Of a stretch of 64,000 nt of DNA, positions 51,368 through 60,095 are shown piece by piece. The translations under genes and the position numbers were made by a program. Origin of the DNA: CBDCFV01 sp965261795 (GTDB lineage: Bacteria; Chloroflexota; Dehalococcoidia; Lucifugimonadales; UBA3495); the NCBI GenBank assembly GCA_965261795.1, contig OZ253476.1:3162001-3226000 (forward strand), in the 5' to 3' direction. The notes below the pieces were generated by a model. The model ran no database searches. It had not been told where the DNA came from and was given only the letters and a program-made list of their open reading frames with translations. Positions within the stretch are counted from its first letter, which is position 1; every line of letters starts with the position of its first letter.

Positions 51368-52993
51368 ATGGCAGACAGGCCCAACATCATCGTTATCCTG
51401 GTAGACGACATGGGATATTCCGACATCGGCTGCTTCGGGTCGGAAATTCGGACCCCAAACCTTGACCGGCTGGGAATGAACGGCCTCCGTTTCTCTCAGA
51501 TGTACAACTCGGCCAGATGTTGCCCTTCGCGGGCGGCGCTGCTGACCGGATTGAATCCCCAGCAGACCGGCGTGGGCCACATGGTGGACAATTGGGGCCC
51601 GCCAGCATACCAAGGCTACTTGAACAACAACTGCGTCACCGTCGCCGAGGTGTTGCGCGACCACGGCTACGCCACCTGCATGTCGGGCAAGTGGCACGTC
51701 GGTGGACGCTACGACCTCCGCAACCCCGGCAGTTGGAACGAGTTGGTCGGCAACACCGGTCACCCCATCCCGGTGCAACGCGGGTTCGACCGGTTCTACG
51801 GCATCGTGTCAGGCGCGGCCAATTTCTTCTACCCATTGACGTTGATGCGGGACGACAAGTTCCTGGAGTTGGAGCCGTCGGGCTACTACTTTACCGACGC
51901 CATCACCGACAACGCGGTGGACATGGTTCAAGACAACGCCGACAGCGGCAAACCTTTCTTCCTGCACGTCACCTATACGGCTCCTCACTGGCCGCTGCAC
52001 GCTTTGGAAGAGGACATCGCCCGTTACGAGGGCAAGTACCGAGGGGGCTGGGAGGCCCTGCGCACTTCCCGGCACGAGCAGTTAAGGGGGCTGGGCATTC
52101 TGGACTCCAAGTGGGAGATCTCTCCGAGGGACAAGGACGCCCAGCCGTGGAGCGACACGCCCAACCAGGACTGGCACGACCTGCGCATGGCGGTCTACGC
52201 CGCCCAGATAGACCGGGTTGATAAGGGGGTCGGGAGGATTCTAGCCAAGCTTCAGGAACTGGGCGTGGAGGACAACACGCTGATCATGTTCATGTCGGAC
52301 AACGGCGGGTGCGCCGAGTTTCTGGCTGAGGAGAGCAACCGGCCGGAGCCGTCCCAGTACTCGATGCCTAACGCCGACGGCTCGCAGGTTACGGTAGGAA
52401 ACATCTCCGGTCTCCGCCCCGGTCCTGCTACCACCTTCATGAGTTACGACCTGGCTTGGGCCAACGCCAGCAACTCGCCCTTCCGTCTGTTCAAGCGGTG
52501 GACCCACGAGGGCGGTATTTCGACCCCGCTCATCGTCCACTGGCCCGACAGGATCAAGCAGCCCGCCATCGTCCACGAGCCAACCCACATCACCGACATC
52601 CCCGCCACCTGCATCGCCGTCGCCGGGGCGACCTACCCTACCGAGTTCGGCGGCAACCCCATAACCCCCATCGAGGGCCAAAGCTTCATGCAAGCGCTTG
52701 ACAGCGGGGATTGGACTCGGGCGAAACCCATCTTCTGGGAGCACGAGGGCAGCCGCGCGGTGCGCATGGGGGAGTGGAAACTGGTCAGCGAGGTTGGCGG
52801 TCAATGGGAGCTGTACAACATGGACCAGGACCGGACGGAGTTGAAAAACCTGGCCGAAGCCAACCGGCCAAAGGCCGATGAAATGGCCCGGCTTTACGAC
52901 GAGTGGTCCGCGCGATGCCACGTTTCGCCCTGGCCCATCCCACCCCACACCTGGGACCCTCGTATGATTGGCGGCCACAACCACATTTCCTGA
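51368..52993 (+). CDS. type I sulfatase (formylglycine-dependent)
   Basis: 541 residues of the arylsulfatase family: metal ligands VDDMGYSDIG near the N-terminus, the modification motif C51-x-P-S-R (RCCPSRAALLTG), GKWHVGG, and SDNGG with the metal Asp. Cys 51 must become formylglycine. The enzyme hydrolyses sulfate esters or relatives. No signal peptide is seen, so it may be cytosolic. No maturation enzyme or transporter is beside it. CGGGAGA precedes the ATG. Confidence 0.9.
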   Translation: MADRPNIIVILVDDMGYSDIGCFGSEIRTPNLDRLGMNGLRFSQMYNSARCCPSRAALLTGLNPQQTGVGHMVDNWGPPAYQGYLNNNCVTVAEVLRDHGYATCMSGKWHVGGRYDLRNPGSWNELVGNTGHPIPVQRGFDRFYGIVSGAANFFYPLTLMRDDKFLELEPSGYYFTDAITDNAVDMVQDNADSGKPFFLHVTYTAPHWPLHALEEDIARYEGKYRGGWEALRTSRHEQLRGLGILDSKWEISPRDKDAQPWSDTPNQDWHDLRMAVYAAQIDRVDKGVGRILAKLQELGVEDNTLIMFMSDNGGCAEFLAEESNRPEPSQYSMPNADGSQVTVGNISGLRPGPATTFMSYDLAWANASNSPFRLFKRWTHEGGISTPLIVHWPDRIKQPAIVHEPTHITDIPATCIAVAGATYPTEFGGNPITPIEGQSFMQALDSGDWTRAKPIFWEHEGSRAVRMGEWKLVSEVGGQWELYNMDQDRTELKNLAEANRPKADEMARLYDEWSARCHVSPWPIPPHTWDPRMIGGHNHIS

Positions 52994-53027
52994 CAAAACC
53001 CGCAAGCACGTCCGACAGGCTGGTTAT

Positions 53028-54161
53028 CTACAGCCCGTACAGCCTAGCGCAGTTGTCCCGCAGAATCTTCTTCTTGGCCTTGGGGGAAATCTCCTCCAAG
53101 GCCAGCAGTTCTTCTATGGCATGGGGAAACGCCGAGTCGGGGTGGGGGTAGTCGGTGGAAAAGACTACGTTGTCGTCCCCCAGCCGCGCCAGCATGTCAG
53201 CCGACAAGTATTCGTCGGCATCTATGGAGATAAAGCATTGCCGCTGGAAGTAGTCGGACGGCTTGGCTTGCAGCGGTATCGTTTCTCCCGCGCCGAACTT
53301 CTCCCACTGGTCGTCCAACCGGTAAAGCCACCAAGGAAGCCAGCTACAGTTCCCTTCGAGGAAGGCTACTTTCAGGCGGGGGAACCTTTCTAGCACGCCG
53401 CCAAGAATCATGCTTCCCATGGCCATCATCAATTCAAGAGGGAAGACGGAGGCGTGGGACAGGGTGCGGTAACCGGGATGGCCGACCAGCCTGGCGCCCA
53501 GATAGTCTTTGGAGACCGCCCCGGAGGTGCCGTGGAAGCAGGCCGGCACTTGCAGCCGTTCCAACTCGGCCCACAAAAGGTCGAACTCCGCGTCGTGGAC
53601 GTGCTTTCCGGCAATGGGCATGGGCAGCAGAACTATCCCCAAGGAACCCAGTTCCTTGACGCTTCTCCTGGCTTCCTGGGCGGCCAAGCTGGCGTCGTGC
53701 TGCGGCACGATGGTTGTAGCTTTGAGACGGACGGGGTCTTCCCGGCAGTAGTCGGCTACCCAGTCGTTGAACGCTCGGCAAAGAGCCAGGGAGTAGTCCG
53801 GGTCCAGGGAGTCCAGCGACACCAACATGCTGGCGGCGGTGCGGAACAACACCGCCACGTCGATGCCTTCCGCGTCCATGGCTCGAAGGGATGAGGCAGG
53901 ATCGAAGTGACGCTCCCACCCGTCCTGCATAACGCTGCCCGCCCGTTGGTCCATCTGCTCGTTGGCGCGCAGCACCTGCGCGTCGCCAATCCAGGGCGGC
54001 ACGGATAGGCCGTCAAGCACCCATCCCGCGTAGTGGCCGGGCCGGTCATGGGTCGCCTGCGGAGCCCGGTCGCGGTACGCAGGGTCCAGATAACGCTCGT
54101 ACAGGTCCGCAGGCTCCATCAAATGCAGGTCGCTGTCCAGGACCCGGTAGCCGTTCTTCAA
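53028..54161 (-). CDS. amidohydrolase (ACMSD-like, amidohydro_2) family protein
   Basis: 377 residues: DSDLHLMEP at the N-terminus (the HxH position reads DLH), CFHGTSG, KVAFLEGNCSWLPWWLYRLD, and FSTDYPHPDS near the end (metal Asp). This is the decarboxylase/hydrolase branch related to ACMSD and gamma-resorcylate decarboxylase. Substrate unknown. Convergent with the sulfatase gene, with a 34-bp gap. Confidence 0.87.
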   Translation of the reverse strand: MKNGYRVLDSDLHLMEPADLYERYLDPAYRDRAPQATHDRPGHYAGWVLDGLSVPPWIGDAQVLRANEQMDQRAGSVMQDGWERHFDPASSLRAMDAEGIDVAVLFRTAASMLVSLDSLDPDYSLALCRAFNDWVADYCREDPVRLKATTIVPQHDASLAAQEARRSVKELGSLGIVLLPMPIAGKHVHDAEFDLLWAELERLQVPACFHGTSGAVSKDYLGARLVGHPGYRTLSHASVFPLELMMAMGSMILGGVLERFPRLKVAFLEGNCSWLPWWLYRLDDQWEKFGAGETIPLQAKPSDYFQRQCFISIDADEYLSADMLARLGDDNVVFSTDYPHPDSAFPHAIEELLALEEISPKAKKKILRDNCARLYGL

Positions 54162-54256
54162 TGCTTTTGCCCCTTTACGGAATGTGTTAACGACTCTCGT
54201 ACTATTCGGTCAACAGGTCAGCCCAATGGCCGGGAGAAGCCATGGGATGCCCAGAC

Positions 54257-54592
54257 CTACCGAACAATCCCCGTTTTACGGTAATGGGGTTCGTACATCC
54301 TCTTCCAACTAGACTTTTTTATGAAATGCTTGCTGGGAACAACGGGGACCTCGTCTTCCGTCACTTCGTCAAGCACTCGGCCCGTAAGGTCAACAGTCCA
54401 ACGAGGGTCCAATCGCTTCTGGTCTCCATCGAATACTATCCAAATGTCCAGATATTCCTCGTCATAGTGGTCGAACCTAGTCTGTACGATAATCGGTTCA
54501 AACACGAACTCGTCTTTGAACCGTTCGGCCAGAAGCCGTCGGACTATGCCTTCCACCTTCCGGATAACTTCCTGCGGTGTCTTCGTTCTCAT
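54257..54592 (-). CDS. unknown 111-residue protein paired with a HEPN-type gene
   Basis: N-terminal helix (TPQEVIRKVEGIVRRLLAERF), then acidic beta strands (TRFDHYDEEYLDIWIVFDGD) and a basic end (KKSSWKRMYEPHYRK). No family recognised. It follows the HEPN-like gene by 35 bp on the same strand, so it is probably its partner, in the position a nucleotidyltransferase or antitoxin usually takes. Confidence 0.55.
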   Translation of the reverse strand: MRTKTPQEVIRKVEGIVRRLLAERFKDEFVFEPIIVQTRFDHYDEEYLDIWIVFDGDQKRLDPRWTVDLTGRVLDEVTEDEVPVVPSKHFIKKSSWKRMYEPHYRKTGIVR

Positions 54593-54627
54593 GTCGTCCT
54601 CACAGGCTGCAATTATACCGCTTTGCG

Positions 54628-55113
54628 TCAGTCTCTCCGGTGTCTGAGCAGGACGTGGACAGCGAACGACCGCCGGTCTCGGGCGGAGATACTATCCAAC
54701 CCTGCTATTGTCTCCTCAGTTTCTTGAATGAGTTGCATCACTTCCTCTCGGGAAAACCTTACTCCCGGGTCGTAGTCAGCATATTGTCGTTGGCGTTGCA
54801 TAAATACAAACACTCGCCCGAACCTTTGGATTTCCGGCGGAAACGCCCGCATCACCGCTTGGTTGTTGCACTGATTTCTGGCATGGCCGTGCTCCAACGC
54901 CCTGTATACTTGGCGCCATACCTCTTGGCCCCGGCTGCCGCGACTGGAACCGACCAGCGCATTTGCGCCAGAGAGGGCGAGGGTGTGGAACAGGGCGTAA
55001 TAGGCGGCGCTTACGGCTCGGCACAGTTCGGTTTGCCGGGGCCGGCCTTGGCTGCCGCCAACTACGCCGGACGCCAGTTGACGGGCTATTCTTACCAAGT
55101 CGCGCGGATTCAC
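54628..55113 (-). CDS. HEPN-like helical protein
   Basis: 161 residues, all-helical. The segment CRAVSAAYYALFHTLALSGA is the typical first HEPN helix, and the later RQYADYDPGVRFSREEV matches the second half of small HEPN proteins. A canonical RxxxxH is not obvious. Small HEPN proteins pair with a partner as toxin-antitoxin modules, and the next gene fits that place. Confidence 0.7.
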   Translation of the reverse strand: MNPRDLVRIARQLASGVVGGSQGRPRQTELCRAVSAAYYALFHTLALSGANALVGSSRGSRGQEVWRQVYRALEHGHARNQCNNQAVMRAFPPEIQRFGRVFVFMQRQRQYADYDPGVRFSREEVMQLIQETEETIAGLDSISARDRRSFAVHVLLRHRRD

Positions 55114-55140
55114 AATGCTTGCGCGGCTAGAGTTATTCCA

Positions 55141-56169
55141 CTACCCATGCGGCCGCACAATCACCTTCAGGGAGTCCCGAGCGTCGGCGGTGAGCTTAAA
55201 GCCCAGTGCGGCCTCATCCAGTCCCAACCTGTGGGTGATCATATCGCCCACACGAACGCTCTTCGCTTTTATCAGTTCCAACGCAGCGGCCAGGTTGCCT
55301 GGCGCGCCAGCGTAGGTAGTGGTAAGTGTGGCGTCATTCCTGAAGAAGACTTCGTTGACTGGGATGGAGATGTTGACCCCCGGAGCCGTAGGGGCAAAGA
55401 AAAGGATGGTGCCGCCCCGGTCCACCGAGTCAAGGGCTTGCTGCAACGCCGGAGGGGCGCCGGTGCAAACTATGACCAAGTCGGCCAATCGCCCGTCGTT
55501 GACCTCGCGGAGGTAGCCGGGAACGTCCTCGGTGGCCGGGCAAGTATAGTCAGCCCCGAATCTCTGTGCAGCCGCCAATCGGTAGTCCACCATGTCTGTG
55601 GCGACAATCCGCCCCGCGCCCAGGGTGCGGGCCAAGTTTATATGAAGCAGGCCGGCAAGGCCGCTGCCCAGTACGATGACGCTCTGGCCCGCCCGAACGT
55701 TGGCCCGCTGCTGCCCCCGCAGTACGCAGGCCAACGGTTCGGCAAAAGAGGCCTCGTCGAAGGACAGGCCGTCGGGGATTTTGAACACCCCGCGGTCCAC
55801 GTTTATCGCCGGGACCCGCAGGTATTCGGAGAACCCGCCGGGGTCAAAGCTGGTCTCGCGAAGAGTATCGCAAACGGTGTGATGGCCATTCAAGCAGTAG
55901 TGGCAGACGTTGCAGGGTACGTGGTGAGTGACCACCACCCGGTCGCCTTCGCGGAATCGGTCAACGCCGTCGCCAACCTCGGCCACCTGTCCTGCCACCT
56001 CGTGCCCAAGCACCATGGGTGCGCGGGCGGCCCGGTACCACTCCATAACGTCGCTGCCGCAAATCCCGCTGGCCTCCACCCGGACCAGCAACTCCCTTGG
56101 GCCGACCTCCGGCACCGCCATCTCTTCCAGCCGTACGTCCCGGTTGTTGTAATACATTGCTACGCGCAT
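55141..56169 (-). CDS. zinc-dependent alcohol/polyol dehydrogenase (MDR family)
   Basis: 342 residues from ATG 56169. MDR features: SGICGSDVMEW (catalytic Cys), LGHEVAGQVAEVGDGV, the structural zinc set CNVCHYCLNGHHTVC, and NAD loop VIVLGSGLAGLLHINLA. It oxidises a secondary alcohol or polyol with NAD(P)+. A decayed duplicate of its first ~16 codons lies at about 57960-58030. Confidence 0.9.
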   Translation of the reverse strand: MRVAMYYNNRDVRLEEMAVPEVGPRELLVRVEASGICGSDVMEWYRAARAPMVLGHEVAGQVAEVGDGVDRFREGDRVVVTHHVPCNVCHYCLNGHHTVCDTLRETSFDPGGFSEYLRVPAINVDRGVFKIPDGLSFDEASFAEPLACVLRGQQRANVRAGQSVIVLGSGLAGLLHINLARTLGAGRIVATDMVDYRLAAAQRFGADYTCPATEDVPGYLREVNDGRLADLVIVCTGAPPALQQALDSVDRGGTILFFAPTAPGVNISIPVNEVFFRNDATLTTTYAGAPGNLAAALELIKAKSVRVGDMITHRLGLDEAALGFKLTADARDSLKVIVRPHG

Positions 56170-56749
56170 GATACGTTTACCTGATGATCGGTTAGGGTCG
56201 GTTAGCCGGGGAATGTCCCGGCATCCGATACTCCCTTGGTCCATTCACTGTGTTTATAAAGATCAACCCTCGTTGTGGGAAGGCATTCGGGTATAGATGT
56301 CCGCTGGTTTTTATCTCCCCGGACATTCCCGGACATTTTCACCGCAGAGGGATCAGAAACCATGAAGAGAGACGGGGTTGGATTTTTCGATAACACTCCC
56401 ATTTCCTCTCGTTTCCTCCCATTTCGCCCACGTGAAGAGGTTGGATCTTTCAGATACCGTGCCATGCCGGGTCATTGCGGCCAAGTCTGCCAGGTTAGAT
56501 TCGCTTGCCGTTTGGAAGGAGAGTTATACCTGACATGTACTATGGTAAAGTGTGACCCAGCGAGTTGGGAAGGGGCAAGTGTCAGTTGTGTCTTATAGTT
56601 TTTCTTGGCTCCGTTGATCCGTGCATGGTAAGCCGGTCCAACCATCAACGGACGGCCCTTCGACAGGCTCAGGATGAACGCAGGAGACCCGCGGATATTA
56701 CAAGAGTCCCTGATTCAGTTGCCCGCGGATTCACAGCCGAAAGCTTCCA
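56170..56749. other. gene-free stretch of decayed repeats
   Basis: No gene supported. Near 56318-56340 are GGACATTCCCGGACATTTT words like those in the 36001/46375 repeat. At 56656-56680 is CCCTTCGACAGGCTCAGGAT, a word widely dispersed in bacterial genomes. The rest shows nothing I can name. Confidence 0.6.
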
Positions 56750-57544
56750 CTAACCTCGCAAGCGCCTGATCTCGGCCTCCAGATCGTGTATGCGCTCTTG
56801 AGCGGAGTCCCGCTCTTCCTCGGCTGCCAATCGGCCCAGGCGTTCCACGTCCCGACTACCTTGGGCAGCAATGCGTTGCTCATCCGTTTCATCATGCGTC
56901 AACAGGTAACGCCGCGCCGACGGGTCGTACCAGCGGAGCCATCCATCTTCCCAGCACAGGTCCAAGCCCAGGACTTCGCTGCGCCCCCGGTAGTGGGTGT
57001 CGTCCGACCTAACGACGTCAATGGGTTGGTACGTGCCCTCAACCAGCCGGTCCCCGGCCAAGCCTGTCTCATAATACTCGCCGCCCGATGGGTCAAAGCG
57101 CCAGTACTCGGGTATGCTGAAGGCGGCATAGTCGTCACGCTTGCCAGTAACGTCGTTTTCGGCGGTGGTCTCGGAGGCTATTTCCAGCGCGAAGTCCGGC
57201 GGCTTGCCCCAGTGGTCGATGGAATAGCCCCGGTCCGTGATGATCCTGCGACGGTCCACGCCGAAGGCAATCAACAGATCGGGTACCCGCAGGCCCCGGC
57301 GTTGACTCAGGTCCCGGCCCACGGGCACCTCACCCAAGACGATGGTGGTTTCCGGCGCGCCGAAGTGAAGGCGCAGGGCGGCTTGGTACCCTGGGTCGTG
57401 AAGATAGATAGGGTTCTGCATGTCACCCCTGGGTGGAAATACCGGAAACTTACCGTCGCCCGGGTCAAAGGGTATTCGCGGAGGCGGCGTGAACCGGTCG
57501 GCGGACGGGGCCGACGGTTTTCGTGGGACCGGCTTGCTGGTCAT
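56750..57544 (-). CDS. Uma2-like (DUF820) putative endonuclease with C-terminal coiled coil
   Basis: 264 residues. The nuclease-like core has GLRVPDLLIAFG, PDFALEIASETTAEND, KRDDYAAFSIPEYWRFDP and later DGWLRWYDPSARRYL. The C-terminal ~50 residues are a charged coiled coil (EEERDSAQERIHDLEAEIRRL). This longer Uma2 form is common where the family is amplified. It differs strongly from the Uma2 gene at 27280. Confidence 0.85.
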   Translation of the reverse strand: MTSKPVPRKPSAPSADRFTPPPRIPFDPGDGKFPVFPPRGDMQNPIYLHDPGYQAALRLHFGAPETTIVLGEVPVGRDLSQRRGLRVPDLLIAFGVDRRRIITDRGYSIDHWGKPPDFALEIASETTAENDVTGKRDDYAAFSIPEYWRFDPSGGEYYETGLAGDRLVEGTYQPIDVVRSDDTHYRGRSEVLGLDLCWEDGWLRWYDPSARRYLLTHDETDEQRIAAQGSRDVERLGRLAAEEERDSAQERIHDLEAEIRRLRG

Positions 57545-57680
57545 AAAGGGCCTCGTGTAACCGGGTGATATGGGGATGCGCGATGATTAGCCATAATTAT
57601 ACGCCAAGCAAAGTCCGCCTTGGCTTAACCTCGAGGGGGACTTCCTTGGGAAGTCCCCGAAAGTGTTACGGACACCCTTT

Positions 57681-57971
57681 TTAGGGGGACTGGGTCTTGG
57701 CGCGCTCAATAGCCTCGACCGCACGTTGCAGTTCCCGCTCAGGGTTGCGGAACCAGTCGGTGCTCCAGATGCGGTGGAGCTTCCAGCCAAGACCGTGGAG
57801 GACTTCCTCCCGCAGGCGGTCCCGGTCGCGGGCCGAGCGGGCACTGTGGTAAGAGGCTCCGTCACATTCGATACCGATGAGGTAGCGCTTGGGACTCTTC
57901 GAGTCTACGACGTCGATAAACTTTACAGCGGAGGCGGCTTCTTGGTAGGTTTCATATCCCCACTCCTCCAA
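57681..57971 (-). pseudogene. C-terminal nuclease fragment of a DUF4011-type helicase
   Basis: About 96 codons reading FIDVVDSKSPKRYLIGIECD, then YHSARSARDRDRLREEVL and GWKLHRIWSTDWFRNPEREL. This is the MTES_1575/DUF3320-type endonuclease end of large DUF4011 helicases (over 1000 residues). Upstream in the same frame (to about 58020) the sequence instead matches the first codons of the zinc dehydrogenase at 56169 (VAIYYSPRDVRLEE), so two remnants are joined. The helicase body is missing. Confidence 0.75.
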
Positions 57972-58124
57972 CCGTACGTCTCGGGGGCTGTAATAAATTG
58001 CTACCTGCTTAATATGGTTACCTGAATATTTTGGTTTAGGCTAATTGGCCAGTTCTCTCAGCACGTGAGTTACAGCTCATCCTTCCGGACAAGGAAACAT
58101 GCCGGTGGTGCAGGCTGACTCGTC

Positions 58125-58679
58125 TCAATCCAGGTTCCTGATAAATCCTTCGGCCAGCTTGCGCAAGACAACTTTGTCTACACTCGGAAACACATCTTCT
58201 AAATCTTGCAGCTTGACGTCACCAAGTGCGTGAACGCCTGCGCGAACACGTCTCGCTGCTTCAAGTGGGCCTCCTGGAAGCATACTGACAAGCTGTAAGG
58301 CATCGAGATAGGATTTCATCGATGGGCGAATGCTAATGCCATACAATGGTTGAACACTAATAGAAAATGCGACGGCGACCCCTTCTTCAAGATTATTTGT
58401 GCTCCCAATCGTGGGGTTAAGTAAGTGGACAGTCTCGTGAGCCATTTCGAAGACGACCGTAGGCCAGTACCGTTCTCCGGCCCGGCTCAATTCGACGAAA
58501 GCGCCGTCCAAACTGGGAGTATTGCGCAAAAGTGGACCGGTATCAGAGAATTGCGGTTGATATATCTTCTTCGATGTGTCCCGTGGCCCAAGAACAGACT
58601 CCGCCATTGACAGCAGGGCCATCTGCAATGCCCACAGGGCGTTTCTGTCGTCCTGAGGATGAGTTTCAGGTAGTTGCAT
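58125..58679 (-). CDS. putative HExxH metallopeptidase, unknown family
   Basis: 184 residues. H81-E82-T-V-H85 in FEMAHETVHLLNP is a zinc-protease motif, with a following NNLEEGVAVAF that could give the third ligand. No signal peptide. It lies 90 bp after the TIR gene on the same strand, and both are lower in GC than the metabolic genes. A role as protease partner of the TIR protein is possible but unproven. Confidence 0.65.
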   Translation of the reverse strand: MQLPETHPQDDRNALWALQMALLSMAESVLGPRDTSKKIYQPQFSDTGPLLRNTPSLDGAFVELSRAGERYWPTVVFEMAHETVHLLNPTIGSTNNLEEGVAVAFSISVQPLYGISIRPSMKSYLDALQLVSMLPGGPLEAARRVRAGVHALGDVKLQDLEDVFPSVDKVVLRKLAEGFIRNLD

Positions 58680-58769
58680 CTACTTCAGAAGCCAGGGATG
58701 CACACTCTTTGCAATGAAGGCGACGCGCGACGTCTGTGATCGGGTAATGCATGCTACAGAGTATTCGGT

Positions 58770-59627
58770 TCAATCTGCAATACTAAACGTTGCAAAGTTG
58801 TCCGAACCATCGGGCTGGATGACGTATCGAAACCGTAATTCATCATTGTCATCACCCCGACTAGCGTCCTTGATTTCCACCAAGTGCGCAGCGGCATAGA
58901 AGCCGTGTCTATTTCGGAACACCACGATCTGCCCAACACGGGGAGTTCGATCCCGAGACGTGTAGTCTAAAAATCTTGCATCAACTATCTGAGCGATGGT
59001 CGTCCACTCACGATGCCCGAGGGCAATCCCGTTGATCGACGGAGGATCGTTGTACACATGAATCCTGCAATTGCTTGCTTTACCCCACTTTGTTTCGAAT
59101 TCGAGCGATCCATGACCTAAAATATATCTGCCGTTGTAGTTGCTATAGTCAAACACCGCCTCGCCAGAAAGAGAGGTCATTCTAGGAGGAGGCACGTTCG
59201 AAGCCTTGCCTTCAAAAGGTTTAAGGCCAAGCTTCTCCGCGATGATCGCGGCGAGTTCAGCAGGTGAGTAACTTTTGGCGTTCAAATACGCGACGTCTCC
59301 AATCAGTCCAGGAACTTCAGTGTCATCGAAGCGCACTGGCAGAACATATTCTTTGGATTCCTGAATCGCTCGACTTAATGCAGATCGCCGCTCATGCTGC
59401 GGCCAAGCCTTTTCGACATAGGATCGTAATATAAACATGACCACTAGGCTGGCCTCTTGCTCGTATACTCTCTGAAACTCTTCCGCGAGGTTTTTCCCCC
59501 AAAGTTGAACCTTTTCGAATTCGTCGTAGAATACGGATATCCCGCGGCTTTGAAGTGTTAGTGCCACCTCTTCAACGTACTCACGTTGTTCCCCGGCGAA
59601 CGACAGCGCGGCTTCATATGAGTTCAC
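58770..59627 (-). CDS. TIR-domain protein with C-terminal unknown domain
   Basis: 285 residues. The N-terminal ~130 form a TIR domain: EAALSFAGEQREYVEEVA, ISVFYDEFEKVQLWGKNL, SLVVMFILRSYVEKAW and the Glu of PQHERRSA. Bacterial TIR domains cleave NAD or make cyclic ADP-ribose signals in anti-phage systems. The C-terminal half (from SGEAVFDYSNYNGRYILGHG) is a beta-rich domain I cannot name, perhaps the sensor. The GTG start overlaps the stop of a 46-codon gene (GTGA). Confidence 0.8.
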   Translation of the reverse strand: MNSYEAALSFAGEQREYVEEVALTLQSRGISVFYDEFEKVQLWGKNLAEEFQRVYEQEASLVVMFILRSYVEKAWPQHERRSALSRAIQESKEYVLPVRFDDTEVPGLIGDVAYLNAKSYSPAELAAIIAEKLGLKPFEGKASNVPPPRMTSLSGEAVFDYSNYNGRYILGHGSLEFETKWGKASNCRIHVYNDPPSINGIALGHREWTTIAQIVDARFLDYTSRDRTPRVGQIVVFRNRHGFYAAAHLVEIKDASRGDDNDELRFRYVIQPDGSDNFATFSIAD

Positions 59628-59764
59628 CGGTCAAGCCTCCATCGGATGTCTTGGTAGAGGATTTCCATCTGGGACGTGTATTCATATCTCGGGTTGCGAA
59701 GGCTGAGGTCCAGCAGTTCCTTGCGGGACTCTTCAATGCTGTCAAGGATGGACTTGGAGGTCAT
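59624..59764 (-). CDS. 46-residue frame, N-terminal remnant of a DUF4011-type helicase
   Basis: ATG 59764 to TGA 59624-59626. It reads SILDSIEESRKELLDLSLRN, the typical start of DUF4011 helicases (ESRKELLDLxLRNPLLNY), and then diverges after RNP. It overlaps the end of the higA-like gene by 23 bp and the TIR GTG by four bases, so it is translationally coupled to the TIR gene. It is either a relic or now a leader peptide. Confidence 0.6.
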   Translation of the reverse strand: MTSKSILDSIEESRKELLDLSLRNPRYEYTSQMEILYQDIRWRLDR

Positions 59765-60086
59765 TTATGCTCACTCGCTGTTTGGGTTGGACATGCTTCT
59801 CTATTTCAGGCCCACATCTTCGCATTGCGACTTTGAGATCGTAGGTGTTTTGCAGGTCCATCCAGAGTCTTGCCGACGTGCCAAAGTAGTGAGACAAGCG
59901 TAACGCCAGGACGGGAGTGATACCGTTGCGAGCTTCAAGAATCGCGGCGATGGTGCCGGAAGGGACCGCCAGCGCTTTGTCTAAATCGTCGGCAGACATC
60001 TCCATAGCCTCCAGGTCGTCGGCCAAATGCTCACCCGGATGGGTCGGCGGCAAACCGTAGTTGAAAGGCGAATCGTCGATTCTCAT
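59742..60086 (-). CDS. higA: HigA-family helix-turn-helix antitoxin/regulator
   Basis: 114 residues from ATG 60086: THPGEHLADDLEAMEMSADD, the HTH of the XRE type (DKALAVPSGTIAAILEARNG, ITPVLALRLSHYFGTSARLW). HigA represses its own operon and blocks HigB; no higB is adjacent, so it is an orphan here. It lies nine bases after the LsrF-like gene and immediately before the TIR group, which it may regulate. Confidence 0.85.
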   Translation of the reverse strand: MRIDDSPFNYGLPPTHPGEHLADDLEAMEMSADDLDKALAVPSGTIAAILEARNGITPVLALRLSHYFGTSARLWMDLQNTYDLKVAMRRCGPEIEKHVQPKQRVSINDLQVHP

Positions 60087-60095
60087 GTTCACCTA

